38,639 bases of DNA from Candidatus Rokuibacteriota bacterium (GCA_016193045.1 JACPSW010000066.1:1-38639); one strand, 5' to 3'; shown: positions 31,111 to 38,639, counted from the stretch's first letter. The notes: a model not told the origin generated them from the letters alone. Program-made: numbers and translations.

Positions 31111-32112
31111 TCAGGCCTCCAATTCTTTCCGGACCAGGCGCGTGCCCTCGACCATGGCGCAGAGCTTGGCGAAGGCCACGTCCCGCGGCAGATGGAGGCA
31201 CCCGCAGTCGGGGTTGACGTAGAGCCGCTCCGCCGGCACGATCTCGAGCGCCTTGCGGATCCGCTCCGCCACCATGTCGGGCGTCTCGACGGTGGGATTC
31301 TTCACGTCGATCACCCCGAGCCCGAGCTCGAAGGGGGCCTTGAACTCGCGGAAGAGGGCCACATCCTCTTCGCCCCGCCGCGCGAATTCCAGCGTGAGCT
31401 GCTGCACCCGGGCGTCGAGGATCGCGGGGAACAGGTAGCGGTAGCTCCCCTCCCACGTGGGCTTGCCGTAGCGGTTCCCGTAACAGATGTGGAGCCCGAT
31501 CTTCGCGTCCACCCCCTCCGTCAGGACGTTGAGCACCTTCACGCCCCAGCCCACGTCCTCCGGGAAGCCCGAGTAGTACGGCTCGTCGATCTGGAGGTAC
31601 GTCGCCCCGGCCTTCACCAGCTCGCGGAGTTCCAGGTTCATCACGCGCGCGATGTCCAGCGCGAAGGCCTCCTCGCTCGGGTAGTACTCGTTCCGGATCC
31701 GCCGGACCAGCGAGTGCGGGCCGGTGATGGAGAACTTCGTCGGCCGCTCCGTGAACCGGCGCAAGAACTTGAAGTCGTCCACGAGCCCCAGCGGTGCCGT
31801 CGGGAGCTTCCCCCGGACCACGCTGTCGAAAAAGTCGTAATAGAACTTCTTCGAGGCGTGGTCGATCTGCACTCCGGGAAGGCGGCCGGCGAAGTAGTCG
31901 ATCATGTTGTCCCGCCGCAGCTCGCCGTCGGTCACGATGTCGATCCCGGCCATCTCCTGGTCCTTGATCGCGGCCTTGACCGCCGTATCGTGGATCTCCT
32001 CGAGGTCGTGCCGGCTGATCCGGCGGAGGAAGTAGTCGGTTTTGAGCCGCTCCAGCCAGCCGGGCATAGAGTAGCTGCCGACGACGGTGGTGGGCAGGAG
32101 CATCAGGCCCAT
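31111..32112 (-). CDS. Core-MetE-like zinc methyltransferase 3
   Basis: 333-aa catalytic-domain-only MetE relative. Zinc ligands: HIC (His208, Cys210), Glu242 in TLEF and Cys302 in VNPDCGC. N-terminal TVVGSYSMPGWL and LQIDEPYYSGFP (Asp-Glu) match the homocysteine-site region. The canonical DIH loop is DVK again (Lys271 in VIDVKNP). The start is the ATG at 32112 with GGAGGGGAG upstream. It forms a pair with the MetF-MetV fusion (3-bp gap), the one place in this window where folate supply and methyl transfer are directly coupled, so this copy may be the best methionine-synthase candidate; the substrates of all three remain unproven. Confidence 0.87.
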   Translation of the reverse strand: MGLMLLPTTVVGSYSMPGWLERLKTDYFLRRISRHDLEEIHDTAVKAAIKDQEMAGIDIVTDGELRRDNMIDYFAGRLPGVQIDHASKKFYYDFFDSVVRGKLPTAPLGLVDDFKFLRRFTERPTKFSITGPHSLVRRIRNEYYPSEEAFALDIARVMNLELRELVKAGATYLQIDEPYYSGFPEDVGWGVKVLNVLTEGVDAKIGLHICYGNRYGKPTWEGSYRYLFPAILDARVQQLTLEFARRGEEDVALFREFKAPFELGLGVIDVKNPTVETPDMVAERIRKALEIVPAERLYVNPDCGCLHLPRDVAFAKLCAMVEGTRLVRKELEA

Positions 32113-32127
32113 GGCTCTCCCCTCCTA

Positions 32128-32252
32128 GTGGCGGGCCAACTAACGTCGCCATACTGCGTTCTCGGTCGTCGCCGGTCCTCAACGTACAACCGCGTACGCC
32201 TCCGGCCGGCTCCTCCCTCGGGCCTTGTCTGGCTCGTCATTTGTCCCGCCAC
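32128..32252. repeat. Inverted-repeat-bounded 125-bp segment upstream of metE-like 3
   Basis: The 185-bp gap 32113-32297 has no gene. GTGGCGGG (32128-32135) and CCCGCCAC (32245-32252) are perfect inverted ends, and similarity extends inward (GGCCAACTAACG against the complement of CGTCATTTGTCC, about 14 of 18 matching). Short elements with such ends may be MITE-like, but I see no clear target-site duplication. No convincing promoter found in it. Confidence 0.4.
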
Positions 32253-32297
32253 GTTAAAGCACCACGTGCCGTGTAGGTGCGATTCGTTGGAGGTCCA

Positions 32298-33737
32298 CTA
32301 GTCCCGCTGAGTCGTGTAGAGGATGGAGGTGCGCGACCCCTCCCGGTACCGGAACGGCGCGAAGTGCACGTCGTAGCCGGCGCGCGTCCCCACCTCTCGG
32401 AGCAGCGGCCCGTTGACCCAGTTCACCACGGAGCCGTCCAGCTTCCCGGGCCCGCGAAAGCCCTGGCGGTACTCCTCCATCTGCGTCACGAAGATGTCCT
32501 GGACCTGGAGGTAGCCGCGCGGGTGGAGCAGCGGGAGGGTGTTGACGAAGCTCTCGGCGGCGCCCGAGGAGAGGTGGAAGCGGATATCGTCGGGCGCGCC
32601 GCGCAGCATCTCCTCCAGCGCGACGGCGTCCACCCCGCCGGGCAGGGGCGCCTCGGCCAGGTCCGCCAGCGCCACGAGGCGTTCCTCCAGCCGCAGCCCG
32701 CTCCACACGTCCCGCCACCAGGCCACCCCCCGCCGTCGATCGCCGAAGTAGTCCGGGCCGATATCCAGGAGCTTCCCGGCGATCTGCGCGAGCTCGCCGG
32801 GAGGGAACCCGAGGGCCCCAGCGATCCGGTCGGCGTCGGGAAGGTAGGCGCGCACCTCGACGAGGTAGAAGCGGCCGTCCCGGCGCACGATCTCGTCGTG
32901 GGGGAGGTTGTCGTACACGTTGGTGAGGTGGATGTGGAGGATCTTGTAGCGCAGGAACGCGAGCGTCTTGATCGGGTTCAGCGCGTCCATGGCGATGAAG
33001 CTGACCTCGGGATGGTCCCTCACCGCCGCGCCGGCGCGGTCCAGGATCGGCGTCGAGTAGTCCCCCAGGAGGAACCGCAGGCGCGGGTAGAAGCCCGTCC
33101 CGCGCTCGACGTCCAGCTCGCGAAAGCGGTCGAGCCAGAGGGCCGCGCGCGTCCCCGTCCCCACGCCGATCTCCAGGATGAAAATCTCCGGCGGCAACTG
33201 CCCGTGCTTGTCGAGGTCGCGGAGCAGCGTCCAGAAGTCGGCCACCGAATCGGCGACGGCGACGGGGTGGTTCGCGTCGGACCGACTGCCCGGCAACGCC
33301 TGCTCGAACCCCCGCCCCGACACCTCCTCCCACGCCGCCAGGTGCTGCCAGAAGAGGCGGTTGAAGCGCCAGATGAGGCTCTGCCTCAGGGGAACGAACT
33401 CCTCCAGCGGGACGTGCTGCCCGGGCTCGTCGCCCTCCGCCGTGGCGGCCGACAGGGCGCGGGCCAGGTCCTCCCGAAGCGTTTCGGGTCGGACCTGGCG
33501 GAGGTCCACCGCCACCTCCGCCAGCGCCAGGGGATCGCCGCGGGGATCGATCGCCCGCCGCACGGTCACGGCTTCGCGGAAGTTCTGCCGGTACTGGATC
33601 CAGTCCACGTGCACCCTGAGGTGCGGGAGGAGACGAGGATCCGCCCGCCCCTCTTCCAGGAGGTCGAACAGGACCGACACGAGCCCGCCCGCGCCCGCGG
33701 CCTGCCCCCGCTGGAGGTGGTTGAGGTGGACGATCAT
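32298..33737 (-). CDS. SAM-dependent methyltransferase of unassigned family
   Basis: 479-aa protein I do not recognise as a named family. A class I SAM motif I, IFILEIGVGTGTRAALW (about residues 185-201), is followed by YPRLRFLLGDYSTPILDRA (motif II region) and FIAMDALNP (acidic loop). Residues 1-180 form a non-catalytic N-terminal region (MIVHLNHLQRGQAAG, RVHVDWIQYRQNFREAV), and residues about 330-440 a C-terminal region. No signal peptide or membrane helix. The start is the ATG at 33737 sharing ATGA with the acyl-CoA dehydrogenase stop, so it is cotranscribed with CoA ligase and dehydrogenase. The substrate is unknown; the methyl acceptor could be a small molecule made by that operon. Confidence 0.75.
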   Translation of the reverse strand: MIVHLNHLQRGQAAGAGGLVSVLFDLLEEGRADPRLLPHLRVHVDWIQYRQNFREAVTVRRAIDPRGDPLALAEVAVDLRQVRPETLREDLARALSAATAEGDEPGQHVPLEEFVPLRQSLIWRFNRLFWQHLAAWEEVSGRGFEQALPGSRSDANHPVAVADSVADFWTLLRDLDKHGQLPPEIFILEIGVGTGTRAALWLDRFRELDVERGTGFYPRLRFLLGDYSTPILDRAGAAVRDHPEVSFIAMDALNPIKTLAFLRYKILHIHLTNVYDNLPHDEIVRRDGRFYLVEVRAYLPDADRIAGALGFPPGELAQIAGKLLDIGPDYFGDRRRGVAWWRDVWSGLRLEERLVALADLAEAPLPGGVDAVALEEMLRGAPDDIRFHLSSGAAESFVNTLPLLHPRGYLQVQDIFVTQMEEYRQGFRGPGKLDGSVVNWVNGPLLREVGTRAGYDVHFAPFRYREGSRTSILYTTQRD

Positions 33738-34885
33738 AACGGCAGCCGCTTGGCGATGATCTCGCGCATCACCTCGGAGGAGCCCGAGGCGATGGGGTAG
33801 AGGCGGACGTCGCGATAGAACCCCTCCACCGGGAACTCGCGCATGTAGCCGTAGCCCCCGTGGAGCTGGACCGCGTGGTAGGCGACCCGGTTCGCCACCT
33901 CCGTGGCGTAGAGCTTCGCCATGGAGACCTCCATCACGCACTCGGCGTCCTCGGCGAAGAGGGCGGCCGCGTGATAGACGAGCTGGCGGGCGGCCTCCAG
34001 CTCCGTGGCGAGGTCGGCCACCCGGTGACGAAGCGCCTGCCGGCTCGCCAGAGGCTCGCCGAACGCCTGGCGCTCGCGCAGATAGGCGACGGTGTCGTCC
34101 AGGGCCTGGGCGGCGCCCGAGAGCGCGAGGATCGCGGCCACCAGTCGTTCGCGCTGGAGCCCCACGGCCAGCTGGTGAAATCCCCGGCCCGCCTCGCCCA
34201 GGAGGTTCTCGACCGGGACGCGACATTCCTGGAACGCCAGTTCGGCGGTGTCGGAGGCCCGCATCCCCATCTTGTCGAGCTTCCGGCTCACCTGGAGCCC
34301 CGGGCTCCCGCGCTCCACGAGGAACATCGAGATCCCCTCGTGCCGGCGCTCCGGCGTGCCGGGACCCGTCCGCGCGGCCAGGAAGTAGAGATCCCCGTAG
34401 ACCCCGTTCGTGATGAAAATCTTGTTCCCGGTGATCAGGTAGTGGTCGCCCGCCCGGACCGCGCGGGTGGCGATCCCCGCCATGTCGGAGCCGGCCCCGG
34501 GCTCGGTGATCCCCAGCGCGCACACGGTTTCACCACTGATGATTCCGGGCAGGTATTTCCGCTTCTGAGCCTCGGTCCCGTAGCGGGTCAGCCACGGCGA
34601 GGACATGTCCGTGTGGACCAGGACGCTGAACGCCACCCCGCCCGAGCGGCAGCGCGCCATCTCCTCGGCGAAGACCACGGTCGAGACGAAATCGCCGCCG
34701 CCCCCGCCGTACTCGGCGGGAAACTCGAGCCCCAGGAACCCCACCTCGCCGAGCCGGCGCCAGAGGGCCTTCGGAATCCGCCCCTCCTCCTCCCACTCCC
34801 CGGCGTGAGGCACGATCTCCTTTTCGACGAAGGCGCGGATCGACTTCCTCAGGAGCTGATGCTCGGACGTGAAGAGCTCTCTCAC
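33734..34885 (-). CDS. Acyl-CoA dehydrogenase
   Basis: 383-aa flavoprotein that oxidises an acyl-CoA to its 2-enoyl-CoA. It shows CALGITEPGAGSDMAG (ACAD signature 1), ITGNKIFITNG, the QLHGGYGYMREFPVEGFYRDVR signature 2 with the likely catalytic Glu350, and the FAD/CoA region of the middle domain. Electrons would pass to ETF; no etf genes are in the window. The start is the GTG at 34885, sharing GTGA with the ligase stop. Ligase, dehydrogenase and the methyltransferase form one overlapping operon. Confidence 0.93.
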   Translation of the reverse strand: MRELFTSEHQLLRKSIRAFVEKEIVPHAGEWEEEGRIPKALWRRLGEVGFLGLEFPAEYGGGGGDFVSTVVFAEEMARCRSGGVAFSVLVHTDMSSPWLTRYGTEAQKRKYLPGIISGETVCALGITEPGAGSDMAGIATRAVRAGDHYLITGNKIFITNGVYGDLYFLAARTGPGTPERRHEGISMFLVERGSPGLQVSRKLDKMGMRASDTAELAFQECRVPVENLLGEAGRGFHQLAVGLQRERLVAAILALSGAAQALDDTVAYLRERQAFGEPLASRQALRHRVADLATELEAARQLVYHAAALFAEDAECVMEVSMAKLYATEVANRVAYHAVQLHGGYGYMREFPVEGFYRDVRLYPIASGSSEVMREIIAKRLPL

Positions 34886-36528
34886 CGTTTCGCCCGCTCG
34901 CGCTCGAGGGCGCGGAGTTCCGTCCGCCGGATCTTGCCGCTGATGGTCTTGGGGAGGTCGGGGACGAACTCGACCTCGCGGGGGTACTTGTAGGGGGCGG
35001 TGACGGTCTTGACGTGCTCCTGGAGCTCGGCCACGAGCGCCTCGGACGGCGCATGGCCGGGGGCCAGGACGACGAAGGCCTTGACGATCTCCCCGCGCAT
35101 CGCGTCGGCCTTCCCCACGACGGCGGCTTCAGCCACGGCCGGGTGCTCCACCAGCGCCGACTCCACCTCGAAGGGGCCGATCCGGTAGGAGGCGCTGTTG
35201 ATGACGTCGTCGGTGCGTCCGACGAACCACAAGTAGCCGTCCCGGTCCATGGAGGCGCGGTCGCCGGTGATATACCACTCCCCCCGGTGGCACTTGGCCG
35301 TCGCCTCCGGGTTCTTCCAGTACTCCTTGAACATCCCCACGGGCCGCGCCGGGACGACCTTGATGGCGAGGTCGCCTTCCTCGCCGCGCGGCAGCTCCCT
35401 GCCCTCCTCGTCCACGATCCCCAGCGTGTGCCCGGGAGCCGCCGGCCCCATGGAGCCCGGCTTCCATTGAGTCGTCCGGAAGGTGCCGGCGACGAGGACC
35501 GACTCGGTCTGGCCGTATCCCTCGTAGATGTGGTGACCGGTCCCTTCCTTCCACGCCTCGATCACCTCGGGGTTCACGGCCTCGCCCGCCCCCACGCAGT
35601 GGCGGAGAGTCGGGAACTTGTACTTCCTGAGCGGCTCGAGCACGAACATCCGGTACGCGGTGGGCGGGGCGAAGAACGTCGTGATCGGGAAGCGCTCGAA
35701 CATCTCGAGCGCCGCGGCCGGCTCGAACTTTTTCCCGCGCGCGTCCCAGACGAAGAGGGCCGCCCCCGCGTTCCAGGGGGCGAAGAAGCAGGTCCACGCC
35801 GCCTGGGCCCAGCCGGTGTCCGAGATCGTCCAGTGGAGGTCCTCAGGGCGGTTGTCGAGCCAGAACTTCCCCGTGATGATGTGGCCCAGGGGGTAGGAGG
35901 CATGGGTGTGGAGGACCATCTTGGGAAACCCCGTGGTCCCCGAGGTGAAATAGATCATCATGGGGTCCTGGCTCGAATTGCCGGGGTGCACCATCTCCGC
36001 CGAGGCCTTGGCCATGAGCGGCTCATGTTCCTGCCAGCCCCGGCCGGCGCGCCCCACCACGATCCGGTGCTTCACCGACGGGCAGTCGCCGAGCACCTGG
36101 TCCACCTTCCAGGCGTTCTCCTCATCGGTGATGACGACCGAGGCTTCCGAGACGCCGAGGCGATACTGGATATCCTTGGTGGTGAGGAGCGTCGTGCCGG
36201 GAACCGAGACTGTCGAGGCGCGGAGGCAGCCGAGGACGATCTCCCACCACTGATAGACGCGGGGAAGCATGATGAAGACCCGCTCGCCGGGAACGACCCC
36301 GAGACCGCGCAGGAGGTTGGCGAAGCGCCTGGAGCGGTCGGCCAGCTCCCGGAACGTGAAGCGACGGGGCTGGCCATCGGGGGAGACCCAGAGGAGGGCG
36401 AGCTTGGCGGGATCCTGGGCCCAGCTGTCGAAGGTGTCAAACGCCCAGTTGAACCTAGCCGGGACCTCGAGCCTGAAGGTCCGGCAGGTCTCGGCGTAAT
36501 CGGCCATGTTGGGCGGGACAGAGTGCAT
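34882..36528 (-). CDS. Acyl-CoA synthetase (ACSM-like AMP-binding family)
   Basis: 548-aa adenylate-forming CoA ligase. Motifs: IYFTSGTTGFPKM, GYGQTES, hinge WYITGDRASMDRDGYLWFVGRTDDVINSASYRIGPFEVE and catalytic-Lys ISGKIRR. The N-terminal half, FNWAFDTFDSWAQDPAKLALLWV, matches ACSM/benzoate-type ligases, and it is a paralogue of the enzyme at 24956-26605. ATGs at 36528 and 36507 are both possible; the first (MHSVPPNMADYAETC) is used because it leaves a normal 17-nt leader from the promoter at 36552-36580. It is the first gene of the ligase-dehydrogenase-methyltransferase operon. Confidence 0.92.
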   Translation of the reverse strand: MHSVPPNMADYAETCRTFRLEVPARFNWAFDTFDSWAQDPAKLALLWVSPDGQPRRFTFRELADRSRRFANLLRGLGVVPGERVFIMLPRVYQWWEIVLGCLRASTVSVPGTTLLTTKDIQYRLGVSEASVVITDEENAWKVDQVLGDCPSVKHRIVVGRAGRGWQEHEPLMAKASAEMVHPGNSSQDPMMIYFTSGTTGFPKMVLHTHASYPLGHIITGKFWLDNRPEDLHWTISDTGWAQAAWTCFFAPWNAGAALFVWDARGKKFEPAAALEMFERFPITTFFAPPTAYRMFVLEPLRKYKFPTLRHCVGAGEAVNPEVIEAWKEGTGHHIYEGYGQTESVLVAGTFRTTQWKPGSMGPAAPGHTLGIVDEEGRELPRGEEGDLAIKVVPARPVGMFKEYWKNPEATAKCHRGEWYITGDRASMDRDGYLWFVGRTDDVINSASYRIGPFEVESALVEHPAVAEAAVVGKADAMRGEIVKAFVVLAPGHAPSEALVAELQEHVKTVTAPYKYPREVEFVPDLPKTISGKIRRTELRALERERAKR

Positions 36529-36551
36529 GCTCTTTCCCGGCGGTGCCGCCG

Positions 36552-36580
36552 ATCATATGCCGCTGGCCCTCAGGTGTCAA
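36552..36580 (-). promoter_or_regulatory. Near-consensus sigma70 promoter of the ligase-dehydrogenase-methyltransferase operon
   Basis: TTGACA (36575-36580), exactly 17 nt, TATGAT (36552-36557) on the minus strand; 5 of 6 -10 bases and 6 of 6 -35 bases fit consensus. It lies in the 62-bp gap after the orphan binding-protein gene, about 24 nt before the ATG at 36528. Confidence 0.85.
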
Positions 36581-36590
36581 GAAGGCGGGC

Positions 36591-37571
36591 CTACTGGATC
36601 ACCCGGTCGGCGCGGATTAGGACGGACTGGGGGATCGCCAGCCCGAGGTCCTTGGCCGTCTTGAGGTTCACCACGAACTCGAACTTGGCCGGCTGCTCTA
36701 CAGGGAGATCTCCCGGCTTCCTCCCCTTCAGAAGCTTGTCAACGTACCAGGCCGCGCGCCGCCAGATCGTCGGCACGTGCGGAGAATAGGACAGGAGCGC
36801 CCCGCTCTCAACGAAGGCCGAGCCGACGCCCGCCACCGGCAGGCGCTGGGTCGCGGCGAAGTCCAGGATCCGCCGCCGCTGGGATCCGATGAGACCCTCG
36901 GGCGCCAGGTGCATTGCATCCACGCGCTCCCGGGCCAGGGCCGCGAAGACCCGGTCGAAGTCGTCCGGCCGGGTCACCTCAACCGGCCTGATCGTGACTC
37001 TCAGCTGCGGGGCGACGCCCTGCAACGCCTCGAGGAACGGCGCCGCCCCGGGGTTGGTCGGGTTGACGAACACCGCCACCCGCTCCGCCCTGGGTACCGC
37101 CTCCTTCAGGAGCTCAAGCAGCTTGACCCCTACCTCGTTGACGAGGAACGACAGGCCGGTGACGTTGGCCTCGGGGCGGGCGAGGTTAGTGACGAGGCCG
37201 TAGCGGACGGGATCACCGTTGCCGACCATCACGATCGGAATCGTGCTCGTCGCCTGCTTGGCGGCGATCGTCGAGGGTGACTGGACCGTCAGGATGACGC
37301 GCACCCGGAGGTCTACCAGCTCGCGCGCCATCGGGGCCAGCCGCTCATAGCGCCCCTCGGCGATCCGGTGCTCGACGACGACGTTCTCGCCGTCCCTCCA
37401 GCCGAGCTCTCTCAGCGCCTCGCGAAACTCCTGAAAGACGCCGGCGCTCTGCGCGCCGCCCCAGAGGATGCCGATCCGGCGCACCTCCTCCTGCGCCTCT
37501 GCGGTAGTGGTCACCGGCGTCCCGAGGAGCATGAGACCGAGGGTGAGGAGCGGGCCAGCTCGGAGCTTCAT
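36591..37571 (-). CDS. ABC-type substrate-binding protein (PF04392/COG2984 family), orphan
   Basis: 326-aa periplasmic binding protein with a signal peptide (residues 1-26, TTTAEAQ end). Family features: RRIGILWGGAQSAGVFQEFREALRELGW, GENVVVEHRIAEGRYERLAPMARELV, PIVMVGNGDPVRYGLVTNLARPEANVTGLSFLV and the C-terminal FVVNLKTAKDLGLAIPQSVLIRADRVI. Members are often annotated as sugar or tryptophan-binding, but specificity here is unknown. There is no permease or ATPase beside it. The start is the ATG at 37571 behind AAGGAGGTAG, 14 bp after the prpF stop, so it is cotranscribed with prpF. Confidence 0.9.
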   Translation of the reverse strand: MKLRAGPLLTLGLMLLGTPVTTTAEAQEEVRRIGILWGGAQSAGVFQEFREALRELGWRDGENVVVEHRIAEGRYERLAPMARELVDLRVRVILTVQSPSTIAAKQATSTIPIVMVGNGDPVRYGLVTNLARPEANVTGLSFLVNEVGVKLLELLKEAVPRAERVAVFVNPTNPGAAPFLEALQGVAPQLRVTIRPVEVTRPDDFDRVFAALARERVDAMHLAPEGLIGSQRRRILDFAATQRLPVAGVGSAFVESGALLSYSPHVPTIWRRAAWYVDKLLKGRKPGDLPVEQPAKFEFVVNLKTAKDLGLAIPQSVLIRADRVIQ

Positions 37572-37585
37572 GGCAGCTACCTCCT

Positions 37586-38639
37586 TCAGGGGACGCGGAT
37601 GAAGCCTTCCATCAGGCGGCGGGCTGTGCGGTAGACGGTGACCTGGCGAGCCACGGAGGCGCCCCTACTATCGCGCTCGACGAGGGCGGCGATCGGCAAG
37701 ACGCCCGAAGGGTGACCGAGACGGAGGTCCCCCTCACCTGTTCTTTCCCCCTCACCCTGCACGCTCCCCCTCACCCCAACCCTCTCCCCCGGTGGGGGAG
37801 AGGGGGCCACGCACTCGGAAACCACGGTGCCGTCGAGGCGGGCGGCGACGGCAAGGCACATAGCCGCGGTCAGCGCGAAGGCGCGGTGGCACTTGCCCAT
37901 GGACATGACGCGCGCCGCCAGGTCCACCTCGCGCGCGGCGATCTCACGACCATCGAGGGTCCGATACGAGGCCGCGGGCGCGACGAATGCCACCTTGGGG
38001 ATCGCAGGGCTGCCCGGAATTTCCATGAGCGCGGCGCCGGCGACGCGGATGGCTTCCAGCCGTTTCGTCAAGGCGGCGTCCCGATCCACCACTTCCGGCG
38101 ACTCGGTGCCGAAGAGCCCCAGGTCCTTGGCGCGGACAAAGACCATCGGATTGGTGGCGTCCACCAAGGAGGCTTCGATGGTGCCGAATCCCGGCACATC
38201 CAGCGTGTCGCGCGGGTGGCCGGTGGGAAGCAGTTTGCCCGTGACGGCGCCTCCCGGGTCGAGAAAATCGAGGGCGATCCGGGCGCCCCGTCCCGGCACG
38301 CCTTGGAGCTCGAAGTCGCCCTCAACCGCCGCTTCCCCCCCGGCGACGGAAATGCGCGCGACGACCAGCTTCTTCGTGTTCGTGTTGTAGAGGCGGACCG
38401 TCGTGATCGGCTCCACGGCGGGCACCAGCTTCTCGTCAATGGCGAAGGGTCCGACAGCGCTCGTGCAGTTGCCGCAGTTACCCTTGTAGTCCACCAGCGG
38501 CTTACTCACGTCCACCTGGGCGAACGTGTAGTCCTCGTCGGCCTGGGGATGACTCGATGGTCCCACGATCACCGCCTTGCTGAGCGACGAGATGCCGCCG
38601 CCGAGGCCGTCGAGCTGGCGGCCGTAGGGGTCGGGGCTG
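37586..38639 (-). CDS. prpF: PrpF-type isomerase, N-terminal part missing (window edge)
   Basis: About 351 visible codons of a PrpF (2-methylaconitate cis-trans isomerase) family protein; the frame is open past base 38639 with SPDPYGRQLDGLGGGISSLSKA, typical of residues 50-70 of PrpF. Hallmarks: DYKGNCGNCTSAVGPFAIDE (active-site Cys), the DATNPMVFVRAKDLGLFG segment and LRLGHPSGVLPIAA near the end. PrpF-fold enzymes also isomerise other unsaturated diacids (4-oxalomesaconate). The C-terminal segment contains an in-frame insertion, VAPSPPPGERVGVRGSVQGE onward, from the palindromic repeat at 37729-37808, between GTVV and LRLGHPSG, which normally are closer. The frame is intact. Confidence 0.88.
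   Translation of the reverse strand, partial: SPDPYGRQLDGLGGGISSLSKAVIVGPSSHPQADEDYTFAQVDVSKPLVDYKGNCGNCTSAVGPFAIDEKLVPAVEPITTVRLYNTNTKKLVVARISVAGGEAAVEGDFELQGVPGRGARIALDFLDPGGAVTGKLLPTGHPRDTLDVPGFGTIEASLVDATNPMVFVRAKDLGLFGTESPEVVDRDAALTKRLEAIRVAGAALMEIPGSPAIPKVAFVAPAASYRTLDGREIAAREVDLAARVMSMGKCHRAFALTAAMCLAVAARLDGTVVSECVAPSPPPGERVGVRGSVQGEGERTGEGDLRLGHPSGVLPIAALVERDSRGASVARQVTVYRTARRLMEGFIRVP
37729..37808. repeat. Palindromic repeat copy C with tandem units, in frame inside prpF
   Basis: About 80 bp: three units starting CCCCCTCACC at 18-20-bp spacing, then CCCTCTCCCCC and GGGGGAGAGGG, which pair around GGT. It shares the CCCTCACCC...CTCTCCCCC palindrome with 3093-3142 and 18603-18648. It is translated inside prpF (PSPPPGERVGVRG and three GEG-type repeats) without a frameshift. 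Confidence 0.75.

Noticed and set aside
28810..32301. Very long plus-strand open frame (1163 codons)
   Set aside because: It is antisense to dctP, the metF fusion and metE-like 3, has low-complexity His/Arg/Pro-rich composition and no recognisable motif. Long antisense frames are expected at this GC content.
32254..33333. Alternative minus-strand frame over the SAM methyltransferase
   Set aside because: Arg/Pro/Gly-rich composition without motifs; the frame at 32298-33737 has a clear SAM-binding motif and an ATGA start overlap.
37729..37808. CRISPR-like or tandem-repeat array
   Set aside because: Three short units at 18-20 bp with no spacers of CRISPR size and no cas gene; it is better explained as a palindromic element within prpF.

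Overview
This is a 38.6 kb piece of a very GC-rich bacterial chromosome. Every gene I can support lies on the minus strand, so transcription runs from high to low coordinates. The run tmk-holB-ricT-metG is a conserved bacterial chromosomal cluster. GC bias, many short stop/start overlaps (ATGA, GTGA, TGATG), several acyl-CoA ligases, TRAP and branched-chain-type ABC transporters and an orphan PF04392 binding protein suggest an uncultured soil or sediment heterotroph. Ca. Rokubacteria or Methylomirabilota would fit, but that is inference from style, not from a marker gene. I see no rRNA, tRNA, CRISPR array, transposase or phage gene. No gene-free stretch exceeds 300 bases; the longest are 1077-1280, 5871-6038 and 32113-32297.

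Region 1 (1-6031), housekeeping: a strong sigma70-type promoter (TTGACA-N17-TATAAA), a leader of about 125 nt with a terminator-like hairpin, then a DUF465 protein, moaC, acuC-type deacetylase, tmk, holB, ricT and metG (cut by the window edge). Region 2 (6039-13673), oxyanion transport: a ModE-like regulator with its own near-leaderless promoter, a perfect 9-bp inverted repeat overlapping the end of the regulator gene, then tupA-tupB-modA-modB-chrA-modC-tupC and an alpha/beta hydrolase. Two oxyanion ABC systems and a ChrA-type chromate transporter are thus interleaved in one tight operon.

Region 3 (13686-29671), uptake and catabolism: a TRAP transporter (dctPQM), an acyl-CoA ligase, an FAD oxidoreductase, a core-MetE-like methyltransferase, a crotonase, a CaiC-like ligase, a full branched-chain-type ABC transporter (livKHMGF), a second core-MetE-like protein and a YnfA-type membrane protein. 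Most junctions overlap or are shorter than 30 bp. Region 4 (29668-38639): a MetF protein fused to an MTHFR_C (MetV-type) cysteine domain, a third core-MetE-like protein, an unassigned SAM methyltransferase, an acyl-CoA dehydrogenase, a third CoA ligase behind a near-consensus promoter, an orphan binding protein and a PrpF-type isomerase cut by the window edge.

The most unusual signals are: (i) three core-MetE-like methyltransferases and a MetF-MetV fusion spread among transporters, CoA ligases and acyl-CoA enzymes, which looks like an undescribed methyl-transfer or demethylation pathway for imported methylated acids; (ii) a GC-rich palindromic repeat present three times, twice inserted in frame inside conserved genes (the zinc module of holB, and prpF); (iii) the ModE-type operator built from the last codons of its own regulator gene; and (iv) chrA inserted between modB and modC.
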